A stretch of DNA of 64,000 bases from Vogesella oryzae (lineage in GTDB: Bacteria > Pseudomonadota > Gammaproteobacteria > Burkholderiales > Chromobacteriaceae). The notes under the pieces are model-generated. The model saw only the letters and a program-made list of their open reading frames with translations, did no database searches and was not told the origin of the DNA. Shown here in pieces: positions 29,643-39,812 of the stretch (the stretch's first letter is position 1; each line of letters starts with the position of its first letter). Both the position numbers and the translations under genes were made by a program. The stretch is taken from assembly GCF_902829295.1 (NCBI RefSeq), contig NZ_CADEPL010000055.1:104395-168394 (forward strand), written 5' to 3'.

Positions 29643-29981
29643 ATGTTTGGCAAAGCCGGAATCGCGGGCCTGATGAAGCAGGCTCAGCAAATGCAGGAAA
29701 ACATGAAGAAGGCCCAGGAAGAGCTGGCCAATGTCGACGTGGAAGGCCAGGCCGGTAACGGCCTGGTGAAAGTCACCATGAGCTGCGCGCACGTGATCCG
29801 TCGCGTCAACATCAGCGACAGCCTGCTGGAAGACGCCAAGGAAGACAAGGACATGCTGGAAGACCTGATTGCCGCCGCGTTCAACGACGCCGCGCGCAAG
29901 GTGGATGAAACCACCCAGCAGCGCATGTCCGGCTTCACTGCCGGCATGAACCTGCCGGCCGGCATGAAGCTGCCGTTCTAA
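29643..29981 (+). CDS. Nucleoid-associated protein YbaB/EbfC
   Basis: 112-residue YbaB/EbfC-family DNA-binding protein. It has the typical [25 protein letters not shown] N-terminal helix, the core [16 protein letters not shown], and a Gly/Met-rich C-terminus. Its ATG is six bases past the dnaX stop with GGAG upstream, so it is in the dnaX operon. Confidence 0.95.
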   Translation: MFGKAGIAGLMKQAQQMQENMKKAQEELANVDVEGQAGNGLVKVTMSCAHVIRRVNISDSLLEDAKEDKDMLEDLIAAAFNDAARKVDETTQQRMSGFTAGMNLPAGMKLPF

Positions 29982-30001
29982 GCAGCTGGTCGTACCCTGA
30001 G

Positions 30002-30050
30002 CACACGGCTGACGCGGATTGCACCGTTGTCGCCGTGTGTTTTGTTTTGT
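30002..30050 (+). terminator. Possible terminator after ybaB
   Basis: A stem of ACACGGC with GCCGTGT around a long loop, followed by TTTTGTTTTG. Plausible partial terminator between ybaB and recR. Confidence 0.5.
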
Positions 30051-30150
30051 ATGCCCGTCCTGCGCCACGAGGTGGTGTCACTCGCCAGCGAGCTTTGCCG
30101 TCTGGCGGTGCGGTGATGTGTGCAGCTTTTCTGTGGCGAACAAGATGTCG

Positions 30151-30750
30151 ATGAAAAATCCCCCCTCGCTTGATCAGCTGATCGCGGCGCTCAAGGTGTT
30201 GCCGGGTGTCGGTCCCAAGTCGGCGCAGCGCATGGCTTTTCACCTGCTGCAGAAGGACCGTGGCGGGGCCGACAAGCTGGCGCGCGCACTGGACAAGGCG
30301 CTCTTGAATCTGCGCCATTGCGAGCGCTGCAATACCTTCAGCGAGGTGCCGCTATGTAATGTTTGCGCCGATGCCGAGCGCAAGCAGAACCTGCTGTGCG
30401 TGGTGGAGATGCCGGCCGATCTGCTGATGCTGGAGCAGTCGCGCAGCTACGATGGCCTGTATTTCGTGCTAATGGGACGGCTGTCGCCGATGGATGGCGT
30501 CGGGCCGCAGGATCTGGAGCTGGAAAAATTGATCGCCCGCGCCACCGACGGCCAGGTGGAGGAGGTGATCATCGCCACCAATTTCACTGCCGAAGGCGAG
30601 GTGACCGCGCACCTGATCGGCGAAATGCTCAAGGCGCAGGGGCTGCGGGTGACCCGCATCGCGCGTGGCATGCCGGTGGGCGGTGAACTGGAACATGTCG
30701 ATCCGGGCACGCTGGCGCAGGCGATGTACGAGCGCCGTAATCTGGCGTGA
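30151..30750 (+). CDS. recR: Recombination mediator RecR
   Basis: 199-residue RecR, which with RecF/RecO loads RecA on gapped DNA. It has the helix-hairpin-helix [20 protein letters not shown], the four-Cys zinc finger [16 protein letters not shown], and the Toprim region [12 protein letters not shown]...[11 protein letters not shown]. The start at 30151 gives the family length; ATG 30145 adds two residues. It is separated from ybaB by about 170 bases. Confidence 0.95.
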   Translation: MKNPPSLDQLIAALKVLPGVGPKSAQRMAFHLLQKDRGGADKLARALDKALLNLRHCERCNTFSEVPLCNVCADAERKQNLLCVVEMPADLLMLEQSRSYDGLYFVLMGRLSPMDGVGPQDLELEKLIARATDGQVEEVIIATNFTAEGEVTAHLIGEMLKAQGLRVTRIARGMPVGGELEHVDPGTLAQAMYERRNLA

Positions 30751-30770
30751 TGCGGCCAACGTTGGCCGCA
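30751..30770. repeat. Perfect palindrome of the GTTGGCCGCA word after recR
   Basis: TGCGGCCAACGTTGGCCGCA, two back-to-back copies of the window's recurrent word, starting at the base after the recR stop. A classical terminator follows within three bases. The identical 20-mer recurs at 36639-36658. Confidence 0.9.
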
Positions 30771-30772
30771 CG

Positions 30773-30801
30773 AAAAAGCCGCCCCAAGGGGGCGGCTTTT
30801 T
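30773..30801. terminator. Bidirectional terminator between recR and dapE
   Basis: AAAAA-GCCGCCCC-AAG-GGGGCGGC-TTTTT between convergent genes. Strong in both directions. Confidence 0.93.
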
Positions 30802-30820
30802 GTTGTGCTGCCGGCGCCGG

Positions 30821-32295
<1,475 letters not shown>

Positions 32296-32424
32296 GTGAG
32301 TGTCGCGCCTTTGACGGTGGCTGTGGTGGGCCGGGGGCGGACTACCCCCGGTGGGTCAATGCAAGGCCGTCATTGTCCCTGAATCTGCCGCCAGGCTGCA
32401 ATCCGCGCCGGCGCCACGCGTGAC

Positions 32425-33540
32425 TCAGTGCTCCAGCGTAAAGCCGGAGAAGCTGGCCTGCGGGTCGGCACTACCCTTGTTGCCGCTTTCATGGTTGATC
32501 AGCCAGTACAGGTTGGTCGGGGAGTCGGCATTCTGCAGTGCGGTGTCCAGACTGATATGGCCTTCCTTGTACAGGCGGAACAGCGACTGCTCGAAGGTCT
32601 GCGAGCCGTCGCTCATGCTGGCCTCGATGGCCTCCTTGATCTTGCCGATTTCGCCGTTGCGGATCAGCTCGGCAATGTGCGGCGAGTTGATCAGCAGCTC
32701 CAGCGCCGGCCGGCGCTTGCCGTCCACGGTCTGCACCAGTCGCTGCGACACCACGGCCTTGAGCGTCTCGGCCAGATCCATCAGCAGGGCGTTGCGGTTT
32801 TCCAGCGGGAAGAAGCTGATGATGCGGTTGAGTGTGTGGTAGCTGTTGTTGCCGTGCAGGGTAGAGATGCACAGGTGGCCGGATTGGGCGTAGTTGATGG
32901 CATAGGTCAGCGTTTCGGCATCGCGGATTTCGCCGATCAGCAGCACGTCCGGCGCCTCGCGCATGGCGTTTTTCAGTGCGTTGGCGTAGCTCAGGGTATC
33001 GATGCCGATTTCGCGCTGGTTGACGATGCTTTTCTTGTGCTCGAACACGAATTCGATCGGATCTTCCACCGTCAGGATGTGGCCGCTCTGGCTGCGGTTG
33101 CGCTGCTCCAGCAGCGCGGCCACGGTCGAGCTTTTGCCGGAGCCGGTGGCGCCAACCACGAATACCAGCCCGCGCTTGAGCTGTACCAGATCCTGCAAAG
33201 TTGGCGGCAGGTTGAGGTGCTCTAGGCTGGGGATGACCGGGGCAATGAAGCGGATTACCACGGCGACATCGCCACGCTGGCGGAACACGTTGACGCGGAA
33301 GTTGCCGAGTTCTTCCACCTGGCGGCCGAAGTTCATTTCCAGCCCGGTTTCGAACTCTTTGATCTCGGCCTCGTCCATCATGCTGTAGGCCAGCCGTTTG
33401 ACGTGCTCGCCACTGAAGGCCTTGTCATTGACTGGCAGGATGGTGCCTTCGATCTTGATCTGTGGCGCCATGCCGGCGGTAAAGAACAGGTCGCTGGCCT
33501 TTTTGTCCGCCATCAGTTTGAAGAAAGGGTGCATCAGCAT
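32425..33540 (-). CDS. pilU: Type IV pilus retraction ATPase PilU
   Basis: 371-residue secretion-superfamily ATPase, PilT/PilU type, which helps retract type IV pili from the inner membrane face. Walker A is GATGSGKSS, the Asp box is TVEDPIEF, Walker B lies in LIGEIRDAET and the His box is STLHGNNSYHT. The C-terminal extension FSGFTLEH is PilU-like. An alternative ATG lies two codons in. pilT is not adjacent in this window, although the two are often paired. Confidence 0.88.
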   Translation of the reverse strand: MLMHPFFKLMADKKASDLFFTAGMAPQIKIEGTILPVNDKAFSGEHVKRLAYSMMDEAEIKEFETGLEMNFGRQVEELGNFRVNVFRQRGDVAVVIRFIAPVIPSLEHLNLPPTLQDLVQLKRGLVFVVGATGSGKSSTVAALLEQRNRSQSGHILTVEDPIEFVFEHKKSIVNQREIGIDTLSYANALKNAMREAPDVLLIGEIRDAETLTYAINYAQSGHLCISTLHGNNSYHTLNRIISFFPLENRNALLMDLAETLKAVVSQRLVQTVDGKRRPALELLINSPHIAELIRNGEIGKIKEAIEASMSDGSQTFEQSLFRLYKEGHISLDTALQNADSPTNLYWLINHESGNKGSADPQASFSGFTLEH

Positions 33541-33621
33541 GGAGGTGGTTCCGGCTTTGAAGGAGTAGTGCTAAGTCTAGTCCGAACCGCTGACAGGTTG
33601 AAATGCTTTGTGAATGGCGCC

Positions 33622-33654
33622 AAAAAAGAAAACGGCCGGGCAAGCCCGGCCGTT
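33622..33654 (-). terminator. Terminator of the parvulin gene
   Basis: AACGGCCGGGC-AA-GCCCGGCCGTT followed on the minus strand by TTTTCTTTTTTG. Confidence 0.9.
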
Positions 33655-33672
33655 CATGTCAGTTTGCCCGGT

Positions 33673-34404
33673 TTAGGCAGGCATGCTGTAGCCCTTGATG
33701 TCGGCGGCCTGAACCAGGGTGTTCAGGTAGTCGTGCATCGCCTGGCGGGCTGCCATTTCGTTCAGGTATTGCTGCAGACGCGGCTTCACGTCGTCCAGGC
33801 TGATCTGGCCGCCTTCGGCGCGCTCGGTGACCTGGATGATGTGGTAACCGAACTGGGTTTCCACCAGGTTTGGGGTGATGTTGCCGGCGTCGGTACCGAA
33901 TACCGCCTGTTCGAATTCCGGCACCATCTGGCCACGGCCGAACTGGCCCAGCGCGCCACCCTGCTGGCCGGACGGGCAGGCAGAGTGCTCGCGTGCCAGG
34001 TCGGCAAAGCGCGACGGGTTGGCTTGCACTTCAGCCAGCACGCCTTCGGCTTTGGCGCGGGTCAGCGATTTGCCCAGTTCGTCGCCGCCTTCGGTCTTGA
34101 ACAGGATGTGGTTGGCCGCAGCGCTGTCACCCTGGCGGAAGTACTCCGGGTGAGCGTTGTAGTAGGACTCGCAGGCAGCTTCATCTACCGGCGCGAATTG
34201 CAGTTCCTTGTCCAGCAGGGCACCGATGGCTTCGCCTTCGTTGGCATTGTCGTAGCCGGCAGCACGGGCCTTGGCCAGCAGCAGTTGATGCAGTACCAGT
34301 TGCTGGATGGCGGCATCGCGCGGGTTCGGGGTCTGCTCGTGGTTCGGCAGCTCGGCTTGCACCATGGCTTCGGTAATTTCGATGCCGTTGACGGTAATGG
34401 TCAT
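33673..34404 (-). CDS. Peptidyl-prolyl cis-trans isomerase, parvulin (PpiC/SurA-like)
   Basis: 243-residue parvulin-type isomerase. An N-terminal chaperone-like helical part leads to a PpiC domain (AANHILFKTEGGDELGK, LAREHSACPSGQQGGALGQFGRG, TQFGYHIIQV). No signal peptide is visible with the ATG at 34404 (after AGGAATCTTTC), so it may be cytoplasmic or exported in an unusual way. An internal GGTTGGCCGCA word lies at 34110-34120. Confidence 0.87.
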   Translation of the reverse strand: MTITVNGIEITEAMVQAELPNHEQTPNPRDAAIQQLVLHQLLLAKARAAGYDNANEGEAIGALLDKELQFAPVDEAACESYYNAHPEYFRQGDSAAANHILFKTEGGDELGKSLTRAKAEGVLAEVQANPSRFADLAREHSACPSGQQGGALGQFGRGQMVPEFEQAVFGTDAGNITPNLVETQFGYHIIQVTERAEGGQISLDDVKPRLQQYLNEMAARQAMHDYLNTLVQAADIKGYSMPA

Positions 34405-34703
34405 GAAAGATTCCTGTCTAAAAAGGGTTGCATCTTGCGAACTGGTGCAAGCGGAAATGTCCTGAGCAGCAAATGGGGCTGCGGGGGCGGAAATCAAGCC
34501 TGCACGTACGTTTTATGGATTCGGCATGGAAGGTGCTTTTGCCGTAAGCGGCGGTTCCTGTTACCGTGCGCCAGCCGGCGCGCCTCAGGCGGGTGCGGCC
34601 AACCTTGCCATGTGGTGGCAAGATTGTCACGAACTTGCGCTAGTTTCTGTGATTGTCTGCCGCGGGCAGGCAAAAGAACATAGTGCCTGCTGCCGGAGTT
34701 GCC
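34405..34703. other. Intergenic region, no gene seen
   Basis: About 299 bases between the divergent parvulin and acetyltransferase genes. It contains a TGCGGCCAACC word (34594-34604) followed by the short repeat CTTGCCATGTGGTGGCAAG (34603-34621, imperfect hairpin). Open frames here are short and lack coding character. Confidence 0.5.
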
Positions 34704-35204
34704 ATGCTGCCTATCCGTACGCCGCGCCTGTTGTTGCGCGAATTCACGCTGGAAGATACCGCCGTGGTTCTGGGTGTGCTCAATGATGCGGATTTTATCC
34801 GCTTTGTTGCCGACCGTGGTGTTCGCAGTCACGCCCAGGCGCAGGACTATCTGCGCCATGGCCCGCTGGCCAGCTACCGGCAGCATGGTCTTGGCCTGTG
34901 GTGTGTGGCGCGGCTGGAGGATGGCCTGGCGCTGGGCATGTGCGGGCTGATCCGCCGTGACGGCATGCCGGATGTCGATCTGGGCTATGCCCTGCTGCCG
35001 CATGCCCGAGGCTGCGGTTATGCCCGCGAAGCGGCGCAAGCCTGTCTGGATTACGGCCGCAGCGCGCTGCAGTTGCCGCGTATCGTGGCGTATATCGATC
35101 CGGCCAACCGGGCATCGGCGACGGTACTTGAAGCCATCGGCATGCAGTACCAGGGGCTGGTGGCTTTCCCGGGCGTGGCCGGCGATACCGCGTTATATGA
35201 ATAA
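34704..35204 (+). CDS. GNAT family N-acetyltransferase (RimJ/RimL-like)
   Basis: 166-residue acetyltransferase of the RimL-like group. IRTPRLLLREFTLEDT is the standard opening, and the acetyl-CoA loop lies in ALLPHARGCGYAREAAQACLDYG. The ATG at 34704 has GGAG upstream. The acceptor substrate cannot be inferred. Single-gene unit. Confidence 0.85.
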   Translation: MLPIRTPRLLLREFTLEDTAVVLGVLNDADFIRFVADRGVRSHAQAQDYLRHGPLASYRQHGLGLWCVARLEDGLALGMCGLIRRDGMPDVDLGYALLPHARGCGYAREAAQACLDYGRSALQLPRIVAYIDPANRASATVLEAIGMQYQGLVAFPGVAGDTALYE

Positions 35205-35314
35205 GCTGTCTCTGCTGACGCAGGGATGGATATCACTGGGTTGCAAGAGAGTAAAAACTCTATATTTTGCGGTTTGCCGTATAATGCCGCCCAGTCTTAC
35301 GGAGAGTGTTTTAG

Positions 35315-36568
35315 ATGAAATGTGTTGATGATTTCCGCCTGCGCCTGGGCGAGCACGAACTGGTGCCGATCATGCAGGGCGGTATGGGTGTGGATATTTC
35401 CACTGCCTCGCTGGCGTTGGAAGTGGCCCGCCTGGGGGGTATCGGTCATATCTCGGATGCGATGGTGCCCACCGTGGCCGATCGCCGCTTCAATACCAAA
35501 TACGTAAAGAACAAGCTCAAACAATACAAGTTCAACGTAGCAAACTCCGACAAGTCGGTGGTGAAGTTCGACCTGCAGGAGCTGGCCGACGCCACCCGCA
35601 TGCATGTGCGCAGTGCGATGGACGCCAAGCAGGGTAATGGTCTGATTTTCATCAACTGCATGGAAAAGCTGACCATGAACGCGCCGAAGGAGACCCTGAA
35701 GGTGCGCATGGAAGCCGCTCTGGATGCCGGCATCGACGGTATTACCCTGGCCGCCGGCCTGCATTTGGGTTCGTTCGCGCTGATCGAGGATCACCCGCGC
35801 TTCCGCGAGGCCAAGCTTGGCATCATCGTGTCGTCGCTGCGTGCCTTGCAGCTGTTCCTGAAGAAAACCGCCCGCCTCAAGCGCCTGCCGGACTACGTGG
35901 TGATCGAAGGCCCGCTGGCCGGTGGCCACCTGGGCTTCGGCATGGACTGGGACCAGTACAACCTGGCCGATATCGTGGTGGAAATCCGCGATTGGCTGAA
36001 AGCCGAGAACCTGGAGATTCCGCTGATTGCCGCCGGTGGTGTGTTTACTGGCAGCGATGCGGTGCGTTTCCTGGAAATGGGCGCCAGCGGGGTACAGGTG
36101 GCGACCCGCTTTACCGTTACCCGCGAATGCGGTCTGCCGGACAAGGTAAAGCAGGAGTATTTCAAGGCCACCGAGGACGACATCGAGGTCAACCAGCTGT
36201 CGCCCACCGGTTACCCGATGCGCATGATCAAGCAGTGCCCGGCGATCGGCGACGGCATCCGCCCGAACTGTGAAGCCTACGGCTACCTGCTGGATGCCAG
36301 CGGCAACTGCCAGTACATCGAGGCATACAACCGTGAAGTGGCCGCCCACCCGGACGAGCGCCGCATCAAGGTGATGGACAAGCCCTGCCTGTGCACCCAC
36401 ATGCGCAATTTCGATTGCTGGACCTGCGGCCAGTTCACCTATCGCCTGAAGGACACCACCTGGCGCAAGGAAGACGGCAGCTACCAGCTGCTGACTGCCG
36501 AACAGGTGTTCCGCGATTACCAGTTCAGCAAGGACGATAAGGTTACGCTGCCGCCGCAAGAGCAGTAA
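35315..36568 (+). CDS. Nitronate monooxygenase-family flavoprotein with Cys-rich C-terminus
   Basis: 417-residue FMN-dependent TIM-barrel protein of the nitronate monooxygenase/FabK family. Support comes from VPIMQGGMGVDIS at the N-terminus, the active-site His segment EGPLAGGHLGFG, and the phosphate-binding IPLIAAGGVFTG. The barrel is followed by an extension with Cys at about 308, 319, 332, 358, 360, 368 and 371 (CLCTHMRNFDCWTC). That pattern could hold a metal or Fe-S cluster. A TATAAT box lies at 35280-35285, but its -35 is weak. The substrate is uncertain. Confidence 0.8.
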   Translation: MKCVDDFRLRLGEHELVPIMQGGMGVDISTASLALEVARLGGIGHISDAMVPTVADRRFNTKYVKNKLKQYKFNVANSDKSVVKFDLQELADATRMHVRSAMDAKQGNGLIFINCMEKLTMNAPKETLKVRMEAALDAGIDGITLAAGLHLGSFALIEDHPRFREAKLGIIVSSLRALQLFLKKTARLKRLPDYVVIEGPLAGGHLGFGMDWDQYNLADIVVEIRDWLKAENLEIPLIAAGGVFTGSDAVRFLEMGASGVQVATRFTVTRECGLPDKVKQEYFKATEDDIEVNQLSPTGYPMRMIKQCPAIGDGIRPNCEAYGYLLDASGNCQYIEAYNREVAAHPDERRIKVMDKPCLCTHMRNFDCWTCGQFTYRLKDTTWRKEDGSYQLLTAEQVFRDYQFSKDDKVTLPPQEQ

Positions 36569-36638
36569 CGCCGGCAAGCTGCCACCGAGCGCCGCGCCTG
36601 TTACCGGGTGCGGCGTTTCTGTTTATGCCGCCGGCACT

Positions 36639-36658
36639 TGCGGCCAACGTTGGCCGCA
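36639..36658. repeat. Perfect palindrome of the GTTGGCCGCA word before marC
   Basis: TGCGGCCAACGTTGGCCGCA, identical to 30751-30770, about 70 bases after the nitronate monooxygenase-like gene. No T-run follows. It may act as that gene's terminator or as a paired recognition site. Confidence 0.9.
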
Positions 36659-36731
36659 ATGCTAGAATCGCCGCGACTATCCATAACGAAAACAAGCCAT
36701 GCCGCCTAGCTGCGGCTGGCCGGAGACCTGC

Positions 36732-37418
36732 ATGAGCCCGATGTTGTCGCTGCTAGCCAGCAAGTTCCTGTTCGTCGCCGCGGCCTTGCTGCCCATCATC
36801 AACCCACCCGGGCTGGTGCCGTTCTTTATCTCGCTGACCGCACACAATACGCCGGCACAGCGCGCGTTCCTGGCGCGACGCATTGCCATTTACTGCTTCC
36901 TGCTGTTGCTTGGCAGCATGTATATCGGCGGTTTCGTGCTGAGTTTCTTCGGCGTGTCGCTGCCGGTGGTGCAGTTGTCCGGTGGCCTGCTGATCACGTT
37001 CGCTGCCTGGCGCATGCTCAATGACAACCCGGCGGAAAATACGCCGGACGTGAACCAGCTGGAAAACCGCGAGGCGCTCAAGCAGCGGGCGTTTTATCCG
37101 CTGACGTTTCCGATGACGGTGGGGCCCGGTTCCATTTCGGTGGCTATCACCGTAGGGGCGTCGCTGACCAGTACCGGCAAGGCGCTGGTCAAGTTCACCG
37201 TGGCACCGTTGGCCGCAGTCGCCGCGGTAGCGGTAACCTGCCTGCTGATCTGGTGGTGCCTGCTGCATGCCGACAAGTTCATGCGCTATCTGGGACAGAC
37301 CGGTGCGGTGGTGTTCCTGCGCCTGACTGCATTCATCCTGCTGTGCCTGGGGGTGCAGATCATGTGGGAAGGGTTCAGCGGGCTGGTGGAGCCGCTGTTG
37401 CAGGGTATCGGAAAATAA
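36732..37418 (+). CDS. MarC/NAAT family inner-membrane protein
   Basis: 228-residue protein with about six membrane segments, of the MarC (UPF0056/NAAT) family. Signatures are AAALLPIINPPGLVPFF and FPLTFPMTVGPGSISVAIT-like (FYPLTFPMTVGPGSISVA). Some archaeal homologues transport neutral amino acids; bacterial roles are poorly known. The ATG follows CGGAGACCTGC. A terminator follows. Confidence 0.88.
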   Translation: MSPMLSLLASKFLFVAAALLPIINPPGLVPFFISLTAHNTPAQRAFLARRIAIYCFLLLLGSMYIGGFVLSFFGVSLPVVQLSGGLLITFAAWRMLNDNPAENTPDVNQLENREALKQRAFYPLTFPMTVGPGSISVAITVGASLTSTGKALVKFTVAPLAAVAAVAVTCLLIWWCLLHADKFMRYLGQTGAVVFLRLTAFILLCLGVQIMWEGFSGLVEPLLQGIGK

Positions 37419-37432
37419 GACGCCCAAAAGCA

Positions 37433-37457
37433 CAAGGCCCCGCGCTGCGGGGCCTTG
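37433..37457. terminator. Terminator between marC-like and SemiSWEET genes
   Basis: CAAGGCCCCGC-GCT-GCGGGGCCTTG between convergent genes; only a short T-containing edge. Confidence 0.75.
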
Positions 37458-37472
37458 TCGTTGCTGCCGCCG

Positions 37473-37739
37473 TTAGTCGCGGTTTTGCCAAAGCTGGCGC
37501 AGTTTCATCACCAGGATGATGGACGCCAGCAGCATGGTAATCAGGTTGGCCGCCATCACCGGTACCGAGCCGATGTGCCAGCCATACAGCAGCCACAGCA
37601 GCGTGCCGGTCACGAACATCAGATACATCGCCAGCGAAATGCTGCGGGTGTCGCGACTTTTCAGGGTGTGCAGCACTTGGGGCAGAAAGCTGCCGGTAGT
37701 AAGCAGGGCGGCGATATAGCCCAGTTGTTCAGCATTCAT
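37473..37739 (-). CDS. SemiSWEET/PQ-loop family transporter
   Basis: 88-residue protein with three membrane helices, the size of a bacterial SemiSWEET, which dimerises to move sugars. The PQ motif is in TTGSFLPQVLHTLKSRDTRS, followed by SLAMYLMFVTGTLLWLLYG. The substrate is not predictable. It diverges from the TSUP gene. Confidence 0.85.
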   Translation of the reverse strand: MNAEQLGYIAALLTTGSFLPQVLHTLKSRDTRSISLAMYLMFVTGTLLWLLYGWHIGSVPVMAANLITMLLASIILVMKLRQLWQNRD

Positions 37740-37910
37740 GGTGGCTAAGGTTGTGGGGTGGGTGATGGGCTGATTGTGCCAGAGCCGCGCTGGTTACAAG
37801 CGGCTACTGCCGCTTTTCACGCTGCGCTGTCGCTTGGCTGTTGCGGCTAGGCCGCTGCCGGCTGCCATTAATGACGTTACAATGGCGCCTTTTTTGCCGA
37901 GAGGATTTCC

Positions 37911-38669
37911 ATGCTGACATTGGGCTTTCTATGCCTGTTCGCCTTTCTGGCCGGGCTGATTGATGCGGCAGTTGGCGGCGGAGGCCTGATCCAGATTCCG
38001 GCGCTGTTCAATGCCTTGCCGCAGGTATCGGTGGCCACCCTGTTCGGCACCAACAAGATGTCGTCTGCCGTCGGAACGGTGTTTGCAGCCCGTTCCTACC
38101 TCAAACGGGTGCGCCTGCCGTGGAAGCTGGTGCTGCCGGCAGCGGCGGCGGCGTTTGTGATGTCCTTTGCCGGTGCGGCGGCGGTGAGCCTGATTCCGTC
38201 CAGCGTAATGCGCCCCCTGGTGCTGGTGTTGCTGATTGGCATGGCGATTTACACCCTGCACAAGAAAGATCTGGGCAAGCTGCACAAACCGGTTATTATC
38301 GGCCGCCGCGAAATGCTGGTAGGACTGGCGATCGGCGGCGGTATCGGCTTTTACGATGGCCTGTTCGGGCCGGGTACCGGCAGCTTTCTGATGTTCCTGT
38401 TCGTGCGCTTTTTCGCTTTCGATTTCCTGCACGCCTCGGCGGCAGCCAAGGTGGTCAACCTGGCCACCAACGTGGCGGCGCTGTGCTTTTTCATTCCCAG
38501 CGGGAATGTGCTATACGGTTTTGCGCTACCGATGGCCGCCTGTAATGTGGCTGGCGCACTGACCGGGTCGTGGCTGGCCATGCGCAAGGGCGCAGGCTTC
38601 GTGCGTGGTTTGTTCCTGGTACTGGTGACGGTGCTGATCTGCAAACTGGCGTGGGACATGCTGCACTGA
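37911..38669 (+). CDS. TSUP family transporter (TauE/SafE)
   Basis: 252-residue inner-membrane protein with about seven to eight helices. AGLIDAAVGGGGLIQIPAL and the internal repeat GFYDGLFGPGTGSFLMF are the two family half-motifs. TSUP proteins export or import sulfur-containing or organic anions. The ATG follows AGAGGATTTCC. No sulfur-metabolism gene is adjacent, so specificity stays open. Confidence 0.88.
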   Translation: MLTLGFLCLFAFLAGLIDAAVGGGGLIQIPALFNALPQVSVATLFGTNKMSSAVGTVFAARSYLKRVRLPWKLVLPAAAAAFVMSFAGAAAVSLIPSSVMRPLVLVLLIGMAIYTLHKKDLGKLHKPVIIGRREMLVGLAIGGGIGFYDGLFGPGTGSFLMFLFVRFFAFDFLHASAAAKVVNLATNVAALCFFIPSGNVLYGFALPMAACNVAGALTGSWLAMRKGAGFVRGLFLVLVTVLICKLAWDMLH

Positions 38670-38725
38670 CAGTTTTCCGGCTGCCCGCGTGGCAGCCATC
38701 CGATTAGATAAGGGAGTAGTACACG

Positions 38726-39424
38726 ATGTTGGCAATGCTTGGTGAAAGCGCATTCTGGCTCTCGGTCCTGCAGATCATCATGATCGACATTCTGCTGGGG
38801 GGCGACAATGCCGTGGTGATCGCCCTGGCTTGCCGCAGCCTGCCGGAAGAGCAGCGCAAAAAAGGGATTTTCTGGGGCGTGATCGGTGCCATCGGCCTGC
38901 GTGTGGTGCTGATTGCGTTTGCGCTGCAGATTCTCGACATCCCGTTCCTGAAGCTGGCCGGTGGCCTGCTGTTGCTGTGGATCGGCATGCAGTTGCTGGT
39001 CGGCGAGGACGATGACGGTCACGATGTGCAGGGCAGTACCCACCTGTGGGGGGCGGTGAAAACCATCATCGTCGCCGATGCGGTGATGAGCTTTGACAAT
39101 GTGATCGCCGTGGCTGGTGCCTCGCATGGCAGCCTGGCGCTGGTGGTGTTCGGCATTGTCATCAGCATCCCGATCATCGTGTGGGGCAGCCAGCTGGTAC
39201 TGAAACTGATGGATCGCTTCCCGATCGTGATTACCCTCGGCGGTGGTCTGCTGGGCTGGATCGGCGGCTCGATGCTGCTCACCGATAAGGGCTTGCTCGA
39301 TTACACCGGCATGTTGCCGGGCTGGTCGCATCAGGTGGCCGGCGCCATCGGCGCGCTGCTGGTGGTGGCGACCGGTACAGTGCTGGCCCGGCGTAAGTCG
39401 CCAGCGACGGCGCGTTCTGAATAA
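38726..39424 (+). CDS. TerC family membrane protein (YjbE-like)
   Basis: 232-residue TerC-family integral membrane protein with about seven helices. IDILLGGDNAVVIALACR and VADAVMSFDNVIAVAGA carry the two conserved Asp-Asn pairs. Related proteins are linked to Mn2+ export or to metal loading of exoenzymes. The ATG has an AAGGGAG site. A strong terminator follows. Confidence 0.9.
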   Translation: MLAMLGESAFWLSVLQIIMIDILLGGDNAVVIALACRSLPEEQRKKGIFWGVIGAIGLRVVLIAFALQILDIPFLKLAGGLLLLWIGMQLLVGEDDDGHDVQGSTHLWGAVKTIIVADAVMSFDNVIAVAGASHGSLALVVFGIVISIPIIVWGSQLVLKLMDRFPIVITLGGGLLGWIGGSMLLTDKGLLDYTGMLPGWSHQVAGAIGALLVVATGTVLARRKSPATARSE

Positions 39425-39438
39425 TCGCAGCAAAACTG

Positions 39439-39470
39439 CAAACCCCGGCCAGGTGCCGGGGTTTTGCTTT
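39439..39470 (+). terminator. Terminator of the TerC gene
   Basis: AACCCCGGC-5 bases-GCCGGGGTT followed by TTGCTTT. Confidence 0.85.
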
Positions 39471-39476
39471 GCTGGT

Positions 39477-39812
39477 TTAGTGCTTGTCGGCCAGTGCCTG
39501 CAGACAGTCCGGGCACATGCAGTCGGCGCTTGCTCCCTCGGCCGGCAGCAGCGGTGGCAGGTCTGCACACCAGCAACCGCCGCGCTGGCCACCGGTGCCG
39601 CAGTGGAAAGGTTGGCCGCAGCGGCTGCATTCTAGTGCGCGCGGCGTACCCGGAATGGCGAGGGCAGCGATACGCGCCAGCACGGCTTGTTTACGGGTGT
39701 CATCGGCTTGCGACCAGCCGGCAATTTCGTCCAGGGTGCGCAGGCAGCCGGTGCAGTAGCGACCGCTGCTGTCCAGCTGGCACACGCCAATACAGGGTGA
39801 AGCAATGCTCAT
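39477..39812 (-). CDS. DUF1289 plus cysteine-rich CWC domain protein
   Basis: 111-residue protein of two small Cys-rich parts. The N-terminal half is DUF1289 (SPCIGVCQLDSSGRYCTGC, then LDEIAGW). The C-terminal half has CSRCGQPFHCG, GGCWC and CMCPDC, matching the Cys-rich CWC family. Both parts probably bind zinc or an Fe-S cluster. The start ATG overlaps the stop of the HutD-like gene (ATGA), so the two are co-translated. No function is known. Confidence 0.82.
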   Translation of the reverse strand: MSIASPCIGVCQLDSSGRYCTGCLRTLDEIAGWSQADDTRKQAVLARIAALAIPGTPRALECSRCGQPFHCGTGGQRGGCWCADLPPLLPAEGASADCMCPDCLQALADKH

